A DNA stretch of 40,262 nt from a virus. Positions 22,062-31,046 of this stretch are shown in pieces (within the stretch, counting starts at the first letter, position 1; each line of letters opens with the position of its first letter). The notes below the pieces were generated by a model. That model made no database searches, had not been told where the DNA came from, and saw only the letters and a program-made list of their open reading frames with translations. Made by a program: the position numbers and the translations under genes. Location: positions 1-40,262 of IMG/VR virus record IMGVR_UViG_3300047095_000306. The stretch is one strand, 5' to 3'.

Positions 22062-22379
22062 ATGCGCTTACTATCAAGCGAAAACGGAATCGAGGAATGG
22101 TTTGAATACGACCCGATCACCGACAAGATGAATATCCAGACGCGCCAGGATGTGACTAGCCTTCTGGAAGCGATGAACGAGAAACGGAAGCAGGGAAAGT
22201 GGCACGAGGAAGTAAAAGCTGATTGGGTTCATGTCTGCAAAATCCCTCACGCGATTGAAATTGAATTGCACAACAAGGGGATTGACCTTCACGACAAGAA
22301 CTGCACGAAACGGCTTATGAAAGAAATTCAAACCAACTATCCTTATCTACTCTCCCATCATGGAAAACGGTTCGCTTGA
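22062..22379 (+). CDS. Conserved hypothetical virion-region protein (105 aa)
   Basis: The protein opens MRLLSSENGIEEWFEYDPITDKM and has helical stretches; similar small proteins follow capsid genes in related podoviruses. GGAGG precedes the ATG at 22062. It overlaps the next gene by 20 bases. A head-completion or tail role is possible but unproven. Confidence 0.6.
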   Translation: MRLLSSENGIEEWFEYDPITDKMNIQTRQDVTSLLEAMNEKRKQGKWHEEVKADWVHVCKIPHAIEIELHNKGIDLHDKNCTKRLMKEIQTNYPYLLSHHGKRFA

Positions 22380-23691
22380 CGCGGAAGAAGTAAAGAAGCT
22401 CCTCATGGCCTGCCATGAGTTGATGCTGGAAAAGAAGTACAACGATGCAATGCCACTGTTAGAGGTCGTTCTTGATGACGATCCTAACAACGCGATTGCT
22501 CTGAACATGACGGGCTACGTCTATCTGATGATCCACGATGACGTAATGGCCTATACCTTCCTCCGTAGGGCCGTCCAGTTGGAGCCTAACCGCGCTCCAG
22601 CGTGGTCGAACTTCGCTCTTGCTGCTCAACACTTGGGCAGGAACGAGGAGAGTCTGCAAGCCTGTCTAAAAGCCGTCGAGATAGACCCTAATTACTCGCT
22701 AGGCTGGACGAACGCTGCTGCTGCTCTAGTAGCTATGTCTCGATGGGGCGAGGCGGAAACAGCCGCTAAAGCAGCAATAGAGATAAACGCGAGCGAGCGC
22801 AATGCTGAGTGCAACCTTGCTCATGTTTATTTGGCTCAACACAAGTGGAAAGAAGGCTGGAAGCACTTTGAGCTTTCATTGGGTGGGCAGCAGAGAAAAG
22901 AGTGGTCTTACGGTGACGAGGCCCGATGGGACGGAACGAAGGGACAGGCAATAATCGTCTATGGTGAGCAGGGACTAGGCGACGAAATCATGTACTCCTC
23001 AGTTATCCCTGATGCGATCAAGGATTGCAAGAAAGTCATTATCGACTGCGATCCGAAGCTAGAGGGATTGTTCTCAAGGTCTTTCCCGAAAGCCTCTGTG
23101 CATGGTACTCGTAGAGACTCCACCCCTTCATGGTTGAAAGATGCAAAGATTGACGCACGCTGTTCTATCGGTTCTCTGCCGATGTTTTACCGTCAATCAG
23201 ACGATGACTTCCCCGGCACCCCCTACTTAAAAGCCGACCCCGACAAAGTTCTGATGTGGAAAGCCCTATGGAAAGCGAAGGGTAAAAAGGTTATCGGTAT
23301 CTGCTCCGAAGGCGGGGCGAAATACACCAACAAGAAGGGTCGGAAGATTCCGCAGGGTGCGTGGAACAATCTTCTGTCAAAGGATTATGTCTTTGTCTCT
23401 CTGGACTACCGGGATGGTATTGAACACCCGAAAGTACTCCAGTATCCGTCTATTACCAAGTCTGCGGATTACGACGATACAGCCGCATTGATCGCTTCCT
23501 TAGACGCTGTTGTTGGGGTGAATACTACCGCTATCCACTGTGCTAACGGGCTAGGGATTCCGACGCATATCCTTGTTCCTCAGTGGCATCAATGGAGATA
23601 TTGCGGAGATTACATCTGGTCAAAAACCGCGAAGCTGTATCACCAGAATGAAAAGCATTGGGGAGAGGTCATAGCCGAGGTTGAGCTATGA
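22360..23691 (+). CDS. TPR-repeat glycosyltransferase (GT9/GT41-like)
   Basis: Residues about 10-175 contain four or so tetratricopeptide units (NAIALNMTGYVYL, APAWSNFALAAQHLG, SLGWTNAAAALVAM). The C-terminal half (about 195-443) is a GT-B domain: YGEQGLGDEIMYSS is the nucleotide-sugar binding start, and VVGVNTTAIHCANGLGIPT is the conserved late motif of GT9/TPR-GT enzymes. TPRs usually bind a peptide acceptor, so protein glycosylation, perhaps of virion proteins, is plausible. It starts a five-gene run of sugar- and methyl-transfer genes. Confidence 0.8.
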   Translation: MENGSLDAEEVKKLLMACHELMLEKKYNDAMPLLEVVLDDDPNNAIALNMTGYVYLMIHDDVMAYTFLRRAVQLEPNRAPAWSNFALAAQHLGRNEESLQACLKAVEIDPNYSLGWTNAAAALVAMSRWGEAETAAKAAIEINASERNAECNLAHVYLAQHKWKEGWKHFELSLGGQQRKEWSYGDEARWDGTKGQAIIVYGEQGLGDEIMYSSVIPDAIKDCKKVIIDCDPKLEGLFSRSFPKASVHGTRRDSTPSWLKDAKIDARCSIGSLPMFYRQSDDDFPGTPYLKADPDKVLMWKALWKAKGKKVIGICSEGGAKYTNKKGRKIPQGAWNNLLSKDYVFVSLDYRDGIEHPKVLQYPSITKSADYDDTAALIASLDAVVGVNTTAIHCANGLGIPTHILVPQWHQWRYCGDYIWSKTAKLYHQNEKHWGEVIAEVEL

Positions 23692-24233
23692 AGGTTATGA
23701 CCAATATCAAAGTCCCTGACGAACCCGCAGGGATTCATTTGAACATCGCTTGCGGTGCGAAGATTTGGCCGGGGTTCGTTAATATCGACTTTCCCGGTAA
23801 CTGGTCAAAGATCAAGCCTGATGTCGAATGCGATGTCAGGAAATTAACACTACCTGATGACTACGCGGATACTGCCTACGCTATCCATATCCTTGAGCAT
23901 TTCTACCGATGGGAAACGATGGATGTCCTGAAAGAATGGCGAAGGGTGCTAAAGCCCGGAGGCAAGTTGGTTGTCGAGCTTCCATGCCTTGATCGAATCT
24001 TTCTGTACTTCAAGAGTTGCTTTGAGGAAAAGAAACCAGTTAATGAGCAGATGACTATGTGGGCGTTGTACGGAGACCCTGGTTATAACGATCCAACAAT
24101 GGTTCATCGGTGGTGCTTCTCTGCGGCTGAGTTGATCGAACTATTCTGTGAAGCCGGGTTCAAGGATGTCAGGGTTTCTCAACCGCAATACCATCATCCA
24201 GCGAGGGATATGAGAGTGACGGGGTTCAAATAA
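23688..24233 (+). CDS. SAM-dependent methyltransferase
   Basis: The protein (181 aa) has a LNIACGAKIWPGFVNID SAM-binding region, the DTAYAIHILEHFYRWE post-motif and LKEWRRVLKPGGKLVVELP, the typical class I signature. It overlaps the TPR glycosyltransferase by four bases and the next methyltransferase by one base. Sugar or small-molecule methylation is the likely role given its neighbours. Confidence 0.8.
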   Translation: MKVMTNIKVPDEPAGIHLNIACGAKIWPGFVNIDFPGNWSKIKPDVECDVRKLTLPDDYADTAYAIHILEHFYRWETMDVLKEWRRVLKPGGKLVVELPCLDRIFLYFKSCFEEKKPVNEQMTMWALYGDPGYNDPTMVHRWCFSAAELIELFCEAGFKDVRVSQPQYHHPARDMRVTGFK

Positions 24234-24727
24234 TGGACGAAGCAACGAGGGTTTGGTACAAGAAGCACAAAGGCAAACTTGGAGACAAGGTTCTTGAAAT
24301 TGGTAGTCTGAATGTCAATGGTGGCCTTCGGGATGTTATCCCTGTCACGGTAGGGATAGACATGCGGAAGGGCAAGGGGGTTGATGTAGTTTGCTCTGTT
24401 TCCGACCTGAAAGCCCATTTCGAGGATGGGCATTTCGACTCCTGTGTTTCTGCTGGGACTCTGGAGCATGTTGAGGACTGGAAGGGGTTTGTAAATAACA
24501 CCTGGGACGCTGTGAAAGAAGGTGGTTATCTGGTGCTAACGATGGCGGCTCTGTGGAAGAAACGGCACAACTACCCTAATGACTACTGGAGATTCACAGA
24601 AGATCAGATCAAGGAGATTTACCCTACTGCTGAATGGACAGGGCAAGTCGGCCCGGTTTCGATAGGGTGGATTGTGAAAAAGGAGGGAAATAGGCCGAAT
24701 GTCTCTGTTGTTCCAAAGGCTATCTGA
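24233..24727 (+). CDS. SAM-dependent methyltransferase
   Basis: This 164-aa class I methyltransferase has VLEIGSLNVNGG as SAM loop, VGIDMRKGKGVD with the ribose-binding acid, CVSAGTLEHVEDW and AVKEGGYLVLTM. The latter half (YPNDYWRFTEDQIKEIYP) matches a subgroup common in glycan clusters. Start and stop overlap both neighbours by one base (TAATG, TGATG), so the block is translated as one unit. Confidence 0.8.
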   Translation: MDEATRVWYKKHKGKLGDKVLEIGSLNVNGGLRDVIPVTVGIDMRKGKGVDVVCSVSDLKAHFEDGHFDSCVSAGTLEHVEDWKGFVNNTWDAVKEGGYLVLTMAALWKKRHNYPNDYWRFTEDQIKEIYPTAEWTGQVGPVSIGWIVKKEGNRPNVSVVPKAI

Positions 24728-25518
24728 TGAAAGTCACTTTTGCTGATTTTGGCCCAAGCCTAGCATCTGCAAGGCTTCGGGCAAAGATTCCCCAGCGAGA
24801 ACTAGCAAAAATGGGGATCAAAAAGGGCAATGACGTTCTTATTTACGGGAAACACTGGCTTACGGATCGAATTTTAGAGAGCTACAAGAAGCTGATTTAT
24901 GATGTCTGTGATGACCACTTCAAGAACAAAGAACGTGGAGCCTACTACCTCAGGCACACGTTAATGGCCGATGTTGTCACCTGTAATTCTGAAGTGATGA
25001 AGCAGAGGATTTTTGAAGAAACAGGGCGACACGCGGTCATTATCAAAGAACCCTACGAATCGGACGAAAAAGCCCCGAAAATCGGCCCTAATCTGCTCTG
25101 GTTCGGCCACAAGTTAAATCTTGTTGATTTGGAGCGAATAAGGTATAAACTAACGCAACCATTAACAATTTTGTCGAATCATCCGGATCATCCGAAATGG
25201 ACGCCGGAAACGTATCAAAGTGAAATTGCAAAAGACTGCATCGTAATCATTCCCACAGGGAAGTCGCTCGCCAAGTCTGAAAATAGAATGGTGGAGTCGA
25301 TCAGAAACGGCAAATACGTGTGCGCTGAACACTTGCCGAGTTACGAACAGTTGAACGCCTTTCCACTCGGGGACATCCCAAGTCACATTGATTGGGTTTT
25401 GTCGAATCCCGAGCAAGCGATAGAGCGTATTAAGGCAGCGCAATCCCTGATTCGTGAAAAGTATTCGCCCAAAACAATCGCAGCACAATGGCTAGAGGTA
25501 CTGAATGGCACTTGCTAA
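24727..25518 (+). CDS. Glycosyltransferase-like protein, GT-B fold
   Basis: The 263-aa protein has a GT-B look: an N-terminal Rossmann part (VTFADFGPSLASARLRAKIP, DVLIYGKHW, VTCNSEVMKQ) and a later NLLWFGHK...LTILSNHPDHP region like the donor-binding half of GT4 enzymes, but it is short for that family. It ends the sugar/methyl block and overlaps the adaptor gene by 14 bases. The acceptor is unknown. Confidence 0.6.
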   Translation: MKVTFADFGPSLASARLRAKIPQRELAKMGIKKGNDVLIYGKHWLTDRILESYKKLIYDVCDDHFKNKERGAYYLRHTLMADVVTCNSEVMKQRIFEETGRHAVIIKEPYESDEKAPKIGPNLLWFGHKLNLVDLERIRYKLTQPLTILSNHPDHPKWTPETYQSEIAKDCIVIIPTGKSLAKSENRMVESIRNGKYVCAEHLPSYEQLNAFPLGDIPSHIDWVLSNPEQAIERIKAAQSLIREKYSPKTIAAQWLEVLNGTC

Positions 25519-26086
25519 TTTTGCAGACCTTCAAGCATCGGTGGGTAACTATCTCCATCGAGGAGACCTGACCGCCATCATTCCCGACTTTGTTACGCTT
25601 GCCGAAGCCAAGATAAACCGTGAGCTTCGCATCCGTGCAATGGAAAACACAGCAACCGGGACGATGGCGGCGACTGTAGCCCTTCCTACTGGTTTCGTGG
25701 AGATGATATCTCTCACGGTTGAATCTGGCGGGGCTACTTGGCCGCTGATCTACGTCACTCCCTCCTCGATCAATACAAACTCATCCTCGCCGGTCAATTA
25801 TTCCATCGTCGGGGACAATATCCTGTTCGACTCGTCCGGTACGGGTTACACCTACAAACTGACCTACTACAAGAAGTTTGACGCTCTTTCCGCAGGGGTG
25901 AATTGGCTCATCACCAATGCGCCGGATATTTACCTGTACGCAACTCTGCTGGAAGCCTCACCCTACATCAAAGACGATGCGCGGATTTCAACATGGGCGC
26001 AGTTGCTTGTGGATTCCGTGGAGAGATTGAGGAAGGCTGACGGTAAGGATCGGTACGGGTCGAATCTGGTAGTGAGGCCGGCGTAA
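25505..26086 (+). CDS. Head-tail adaptor protein
   Basis: The 193-aa protein matches the adaptor family of short-tailed phages: LANFADLQASVGNYLHR, DFVTLAEAKINRELRIR and, near the end, DIYLYATLLEASPYIKDD with a basic tail. It forms the ring under the portal that connects to the tail nozzle. GAATGGC start; the preceding gene ends 14 bases inside it. Confidence 0.8.
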   Translation: MALANFADLQASVGNYLHRGDLTAIIPDFVTLAEAKINRELRIRAMENTATGTMAATVALPTGFVEMISLTVESGGATWPLIYVTPSSINTNSSSPVNYSIVGDNILFDSSGTGYTYKLTYYKKFDALSAGVNWLITNAPDIYLYATLLEASPYIKDDARISTWAQLLVDSVERLRKADGKDRYGSNLVVRPA

Positions 26087-26292
26087 TGGGACTGCTCGAC
26101 GCCTTTGAAATCATTAAAAAGCAAGGCATTCCCGGTATCCGCTACCTAGATGGAGGCTCACGTTCTGCCGGTCAAGGTTCAAGCAACTTCGTCGCCTTCG
26201 ATCCCGAAATGATTCGCATCCTTGAACGCAACGGGAAAGCGACTGGACTCCAACCGTGGAAGCCGGGAGAGTGGAAGGGGTTGCTAGAATGA
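26086..26292 (+). CDS. Fragment-like protein resembling the end of an ART/polyvalent domain (68 aa)
   Basis: The sequence IPGIRYLDGGSR, then SSNFVAFDPEMIRILERNG, is the C-terminal signature I associate with ADP-ribosyltransferase-like or polyvalent phage toxin domains, where it is normally the last 40 residues of a much longer protein. Here it stands alone, with one-base and four-base overlaps to its neighbours, so it is a maintained gene rather than debris. Function unknown. Confidence 0.55.
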   Translation: MGLLDAFEIIKKQGIPGIRYLDGGSRSAGQGSSNFVAFDPEMIRILERNGKATGLQPWKPGEWKGLLE

Positions 26293-27734
26293 CCGCATTC
26301 CTTGGCTTCTCGCCTGACCTTGATCCCGCTACGGAGGGATGTATCACCGACTGCTCTAACATCCTCCCGAATACCAAAGGATTGCAGTCTGCTCCAAGTC
26401 TTATCAGCGCGGGATTCTCTGCTCTTGCTACTGCGGCTAAAGGCTTTGCCGTTGTCAGGAAGTTGGATAACACAAAAAGAGTTTTCTGCGGCACGGCATC
26501 GAATCTTTACGAGGCGAGCGGTACAACGTGGTCGTCTGTCGGTGCTGGATTTACGGTAGGGACAGATAATCGCTGGAGATTCACACAGTTTGGCAATGTG
26601 ACCGTTGCTACAAACAAAGATACGAATATCCAAGGGTCAAGTGCTGGGGCTTTTTCTGCTCTCACTGGCGCGCCGAAAGCGGCCATTGTCGAGACTCTGA
26701 ACAATCAGATTTTCGCTTTCAATACGGATGACGTCGGCTACGGGGATTCCCCTGCGCGTTGGTGGTGTTCTGCCATAGGAGACGAGAACGACTGGACGCC
26801 TTCCAGTTCGACTCAATCGGCTACAGGACAGCTACTGGACGCTCCTGGCCCGATCACAGCAGGGAAAAGAATTGGCGACATTATCGTTGCTTACAAAGAC
26901 CGTGCAATGTTCCTTGGTCAGTATGTCGGGGTTCCCGTTATCTGGAACTGGATTCACCTGCCGGGGAATATCGGGACACCTTGTCAAGAAGCGGTAGTCA
27001 CTACCGGAACCGCTCACTTCTTCATCGGGCCGGATGACTTCTATATATTTGACGGCTCAAGAGCGCAGCCGCTTCAGAGTCCGTTAAGACAGTGGTTCTT
27101 TGACAACCTCGACCCTCAGTACGCATCTAAAGTGGTATCCGCTTACGATTCCATCAATGGACGAATTTTCTGGTGGTTTGTTTCCAAGTCCGGTGGGGGT
27201 GGAATCGACAAGGGAATCTGTCTTCATATCCAGACAAACAAATGGGGCCGGTTGGATGAGAATATCGAAGCCGCAGCAGAATACTTCGAGCCTGGAATCA
27301 CCTATGACGATCTAGGCACTCCGTATGCGACCTATGACGATCTCCCCACAGATATATCCTTCGATTCCCCCTTCTGGAGCGCAGGAAACGGCGTCCTGTC
27401 GGTTTTCAAGACGGATCACATAGCCTATACCTACTCAGGGACTCCAGCGGCTTCTAGCCTCACTTCTGGCCTTATTGGGGATGGGACTTCCTACACTGAT
27501 CTTCTAGGGGTTAGAGCAAGGTTCATTGTTTCCCCGACTACTACGGACATGGAACATTTTTACTCAAATCTCCAAAGCGATTCGATGACTGTTGGAGGCA
27601 CTTACAGCTATTCGACTGAGGGGAATTACGACATGCTTTGGTCTGCAAGGTGGCATAAGGTGAAACTGAACTTCACCGGAGCGCAGACACTTGCAGGAGT
27701 TGAGTACAACACGACGAACGGGGGTTGGGCGTGA
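26289..27734 (+). CDS. Tail nozzle / tail stabilisation protein
   Basis: The 481-aa protein is a beta-rich propeller-like sequence: TAFLGFSPDLDPATEGCITDCSN at the start is typical of phage tail-nozzle and stabilisation proteins (P22 gp10-like). The pattern NQIFAFNT...RWWCSAIGDENDW...GQLLDAPGPITAGKRIGD recurs in this family. It attaches to the adaptor ring and closes the portal channel. The ATG overlaps the preceding stop (ATGA). Confidence 0.75.
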   Translation: MTAFLGFSPDLDPATEGCITDCSNILPNTKGLQSAPSLISAGFSALATAAKGFAVVRKLDNTKRVFCGTASNLYEASGTTWSSVGAGFTVGTDNRWRFTQFGNVTVATNKDTNIQGSSAGAFSALTGAPKAAIVETLNNQIFAFNTDDVGYGDSPARWWCSAIGDENDWTPSSSTQSATGQLLDAPGPITAGKRIGDIIVAYKDRAMFLGQYVGVPVIWNWIHLPGNIGTPCQEAVVTTGTAHFFIGPDDFYIFDGSRAQPLQSPLRQWFFDNLDPQYASKVVSAYDSINGRIFWWFVSKSGGGGIDKGICLHIQTNKWGRLDENIEAAAEYFEPGITYDDLGTPYATYDDLPTDISFDSPFWSAGNGVLSVFKTDHIAYTYSGTPAASSLTSGLIGDGTSYTDLLGVRARFIVSPTTTDMEHFYSNLQSDSMTVGGTYSYSTEGNYDMLWSARWHKVKLNFTGAQTLAGVEYNTTNGGWA

Positions 27735-27985
27735 TAGAGACAAACCCCAGACTCCCCAGCTTGGGAGCGTCTGATTACGATAAGCAACTGAACTCACGGC
27801 TTTATGAGTTGTTGAGGCAGATGGCGATTCAGGTCAATGCCGTTACCTCTGGAAATCTTCCGGTAGTTACTACGGCAGAAAAAGGGAACCTGAATGTTAA
27901 AGAAGGCACGGTGGTATTTGATACCACATTGAACAAGGCTTGCGTTTATACGGGGGCGGGATGGGAAACGATAACCTCCGTCTGA
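27731..27985 (+). CDS. Small tail-region protein (84 aa)
   Basis: It starts with a GTG overlapping the nozzle stop. A helical N-terminus (YDKQLNSRLYELLRQMAIQVNAV) is followed by a short beta part with VVFDTTLNKACVYTGAGWETI, a motif common at the ends of small phage tail proteins. It overlaps the GNAT gene by 25 bases. Probably a minor tail component. Confidence 0.6.
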   Translation: MIETNPRLPSLGASDYDKQLNSRLYELLRQMAIQVNAVTSGNLPVVTTAEKGNLNVKEGTVVFDTTLNKACVYTGAGWETITSV

Positions 27986-28386
27986 TTCCCGTTCCGGCTC
28001 ACCAAGTAGATTACGCTTGGGCAGATGGAGCGGATTGCCTTGGCGAGTCCTGCGTGGATGAATGCACGATTGAGCAATTAAAGTTCATTCTTTCCAAAGG
28101 CGAAAGGCAGCTAGTCAGAATGGACGAAGATGGAAAGACTAAAGGATGGGGAGTGTTCAAGGTTGATGTACTCCCTAATATGCGAGTGTTTTTCGTTACG
28201 AATCTTGTTGCAAGAAACGCTGGTTTTGAGCGGTATTTCGAGGCTCTAGAATTGATGGCTAAAGACCTTGGATGCTCAAGAATTCGCTGCGCCGCCAAGC
28301 AAGCACAGGCAAGAATCTATGAATCGAAACTTGGATTCAAACCTGTTTATACTACTCTTGAAAGGGTAATTGTATGCTCTACCTGA
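27961..28386 (+). CDS. GNAT acetyltransferase-like protein
   Basis: The 141-aa protein has the GNAT layout: RVFFVTNLVARNAGF as strand 4 and the acetyl-CoA entry, a helix with YFEALELMAKDLG, and ARIYESKLGFKPVYTTLERVI as the terminal signature. It probably acylates a small molecule or protein; an N-acyl sugar role would fit the glycosyltransferases. Such genes recur between tail and ejection genes in podoviruses. Start ATG at 27961; a TTG at 27940 is less likely. Confidence 0.7.
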   Translation: MGNDNLRLIPVPAHQVDYAWADGADCLGESCVDECTIEQLKFILSKGERQLVRMDEDGKTKGWGVFKVDVLPNMRVFFVTNLVARNAGFERYFEALELMAKDLGCSRIRCAAKQAQARIYESKLGFKPVYTTLERVIVCST

Positions 28387-29117
28387 AACGTAAAATGCTA
28401 GGATTTGGATGCCCTGAAAAGGGCGGCGGCGGTGGGTCGAGCGGCGGCGGAACCTCTACCACGGTCCAGAATATCCCTGCCGAGCTAAAGCCTCTGGCAA
28501 CGGCCTACACGACGAAAGCTATAGGGCTTTCAAATACTCCGTATGTACCTTATTCAGGTCAAAGATATTCCGATCTGAATTCTGTTCAGAACGCAGGGCT
28601 TAACTCTACGATCAATCGTGCGGTGGGTGGTTCTGCGACGATGAACAACGCAGAGGGAAATCTTAATTCCCTGATGTCGAATCAAGAGAATCCCTACCTG
28701 CGCGGGATGGTGAATACTGCGATGGACGCGGCTAGGGGAAAGGTTCAATCTCAATTCAGCGGGTCGAATTACGGCACATCTGCGAATCAGGAACAACTGA
28801 CTAGCCAACTGATGAATGCGGCAAATCCTCTGCTTTCTTCTGCTTACGAGTCCGATCAAAACCGCAGACTCAACGCCATCGGACAGGCTCCGACCTTCGG
28901 CAACCAAGCTTATCAAGATGCTTCCCAACTGATGAACGCGGGTCAAGTGATGCAAGATCAAAGTCAGCAGGGTCTTGACTTCAACTATCAGCAGTTTCAA
29001 GAAGCTCAGAACAATCCCTATAAACAACTCGCTGCAATGGGCGGGGTGTTTGGTTCCAATCTCGGTGGGTCGAGTACGACCACTTCCGATCAACAATCTG
29101 GCGGAGGGGGTAAATAG
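28374..29117 (+). CDS. Internal virion / ejection protein (247 aa)
   Basis: The protein starts after a glycine- and serine-rich segment and is then rich in Gln, Asn and Ala (SQLMNAANPLLSSAYESDQN, QGLDFNYQQFQEAQNNPY), like the small ejection proteins of short-tailed phages that enter the cell with the DNA. AAAGGG precedes the ATG. It begins the run of four genes between nozzle and fibre that probably form the ejectosome. Confidence 0.7.
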   Translation: MLYLKRKMLGFGCPEKGGGGGSSGGGTSTTVQNIPAELKPLATAYTTKAIGLSNTPYVPYSGQRYSDLNSVQNAGLNSTINRAVGGSATMNNAEGNLNSLMSNQENPYLRGMVNTAMDAARGKVQSQFSGSNYGTSANQEQLTSQLMNAANPLLSSAYESDQNRRLNAIGQAPTFGNQAYQDASQLMNAGQVMQDQSQQGLDFNYQQFQEAQNNPYKQLAAMGGVFGSNLGGSSTTTSDQQSGGGGK

Positions 29118-29119
29118 CC

Positions 29120-29830
29120 ATGCCATTCGGAATAGACGACGCACTAATCTGGGGGCCGCTGATCGGCGCGGCAATGGGCGGATTGCTCAAAAAGAAAGAC
29201 CCTCTCAGCGGGGCTTTGATGGGCGCTGGATTGGGTCTTGGCGGTGGAATGTTGGCAGGGCCGGGGCTTTTAGGCGCTGCTGCCGCTCCTGCTGGAATTA
29301 CCGGAGCTTCTTTGCCTGCTGGTAGTGCCGCATTGCTTGGCTCTGGCGCTGCCGCTGCTCCTGTAGGTGTAGGCACTGCTGCCGCAAATAGTTCGTTAGC
29401 AAGTTATCTAAGCGGAGCTTCTGCTTCTCCTAGTGCGGGGTTGCTAGGATCAGGTCTAGGCGGCGCGGCTAGTGGTGGCGTAGGAATGGGCGTTAATGCT
29501 GCCATGCCAAGTCTTGTGAGTCCTGGAATGCTTGCCTCTGCTTCTGGTACTCCAGCACAGATAATGGCCGCTAATCCTTCGATGTTCAAACAGGCGATGG
29601 AGTTTGCTAAACCTGCAAGCAATGTTATGAGTGCCGCTAATTCGGCAAAAGGACTTCTAGTAGGAACTGATACTCCTTTGCCTCAAGTCGCTCCTGCTCC
29701 GGTAGCCACAGGGCAAGGTGGCGCTCAGGCTTTGGCTTCGCTTGTAAGTGGAAACGCGCAAAACGCACAGCAGATCGAAATGGATTTAGCGCAACGCAAG
29801 AAACGCCGCCAGCAGTTGATAGGAGCTTGA
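29120..29830 (+). CDS. Gly/Ala-rich internal virion protein (236 aa)
   Basis: Long glycine- and alanine-rich hydrophobic stretches (GPLIGAAMGGLL, GLGLGGGMLAGPGLLGAAAA) suggest insertion into the host membrane; the C-terminal tail is basic (AQRKKRRQQL). Proteins like this are delivered into the host envelope to form the DNA channel. No enzyme domain is visible. Confidence 0.65.
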   Translation: MPFGIDDALIWGPLIGAAMGGLLKKKDPLSGALMGAGLGLGGGMLAGPGLLGAAAAPAGITGASLPAGSAALLGSGAAAAPVGVGTAAANSSLASYLSGASASPSAGLLGSGLGGAASGGVGMGVNAAMPSLVSPGMLASASGTPAQIMAANPSMFKQAMEFAKPASNVMSAANSAKGLLVGTDTPLPQVAPAPVATGQGGAQALASLVSGNAQNAQQIEMDLAQRKKRRQQLIGA

Positions 29831-29831
29831 C

Positions 29832-31046
29832 ATGGGACTATTGGACGATTTCGCAGGGTTCGTTAAAACGCCCGAGGGTCAGGGGCTTCTATCCGGTGTA
29901 GCGGGATGGGCTGCGGGGGCCAGAAAAGGCACGCCGTGGAATAACGTAGGTCGAGGCGGTCTAGCCGGAATGATGGGCTATGGAAATGCTCTTGAACAGC
30001 AGATGCAAGCCGGTCAAGCGGAGCAGGCTAAAGCATTGCGGGCTTTGCAGATCAAAGAAGCAACGCAGAAGATGGCCGATGCTGACGCTATGCGTAACTT
30101 CGATTTCGGTCAGTATTACCAATCGCCTGCGACACAGGCACTAGCCGGTGGTGGTGGCCCGACTGTTGAGAACGCAGCCAAGATTCCTCTCTTGGCTCCG
30201 AGGCTCGATACGCAGGGTCTAGTAAGCGGGATGATGGCATCAAAGAACCCTGCATTGATGCAGCAAGGTCTTGGGATGCTGACGAAGGATGAAGCACCTG
30301 TAAAACTCGGTAAAGACGAGCAACTTCTGAGAAAGAATCCAGACGGAAGTTACAAGGCTGTTGCCTCGAATCTGGTTCAAGACGTGAAGAACGGCTATCT
30401 GTTGCCTGACGGGAAAGGTGGGTGGAGAGTCGACCCTGCTTTGTTCGCTGCCGAGAAGGAACTGAAGGCAACTGGTGCGCCTAAGGTATCGGTTTCTCCA
30501 ACTGTACGAGTAGGAAATACCTTTGGAGAAGGAGTTGCTAAACAAGCCGCAGACAGGCTCTTTGGGCAGGTAGAAGCCGCTTCCGCTGCTCCTGAAATGG
30601 CCGGATCAGCTCAACAGATTCTAGGGGCTATACAAACCGGGAAAGTAATGGCTGGCCCAGGGACTAGCTGGAAAGTTGCAGGGTCACAACTCTTTGGTGG
30701 CGATCCTGAAAAACTTGCTCAGACTAGAAAGACAATTCAAGGATTAGCAAACATTGCACTTGAAAGCCGTCAATCCCTTAAGGGGACAGGCCCGATTACT
30801 GAAGGTGAACAGAATCTTCTTAAAGAAGCCAAGTCTGGAAATATTGACAACATGAGCGTTGCTGAAATAGAACTAATTGCTCAAGGAGCTTTGCGGAGTG
30901 CAACTGCAATTCATGCAAGGGGGAAGAAGGCTTCGGCAGCTTTAAAATCCATGCCGGAATTTAACAGCATCGGGCCAGCGTTTGACCTGCAAGATTTGTC
31001 CGCTACTTCCTCTCCTCCTCCTGGTGCTGTTACGAGGCTTCCATAA
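29832..31046 (+). CDS. Internal virion / ejection protein (404 aa)
   Basis: It starts GLLDDFAGFVKTPEGQGLLSG and has a helical coil at about 50-80, a short strand-rich middle (KNGYLLPDGKGGWRV) and a long helical C-terminal part (TSWKVAGSQLFGGDPEKLAQTRK). No catalytic domain is recognised. It sits between the Gly/Ala-rich protein and the largest ejection protein with one-base spacing or overlap. Confidence 0.65.
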   Translation: MGLLDDFAGFVKTPEGQGLLSGVAGWAAGARKGTPWNNVGRGGLAGMMGYGNALEQQMQAGQAEQAKALRALQIKEATQKMADADAMRNFDFGQYYQSPATQALAGGGGPTVENAAKIPLLAPRLDTQGLVSGMMASKNPALMQQGLGMLTKDEAPVKLGKDEQLLRKNPDGSYKAVASNLVQDVKNGYLLPDGKGGWRVDPALFAAEKELKATGAPKVSVSPTVRVGNTFGEGVAKQAADRLFGQVEAASAAPEMAGSAQQILGAIQTGKVMAGPGTSWKVAGSQLFGGDPEKLAQTRKTIQGLANIALESRQSLKGTGPITEGEQNLLKEAKSGNIDNMSVAEIELIAQGALRSATAIHARGKKASAALKSMPEFNSIGPAFDLQDLSATSSPPPGAVTRLP

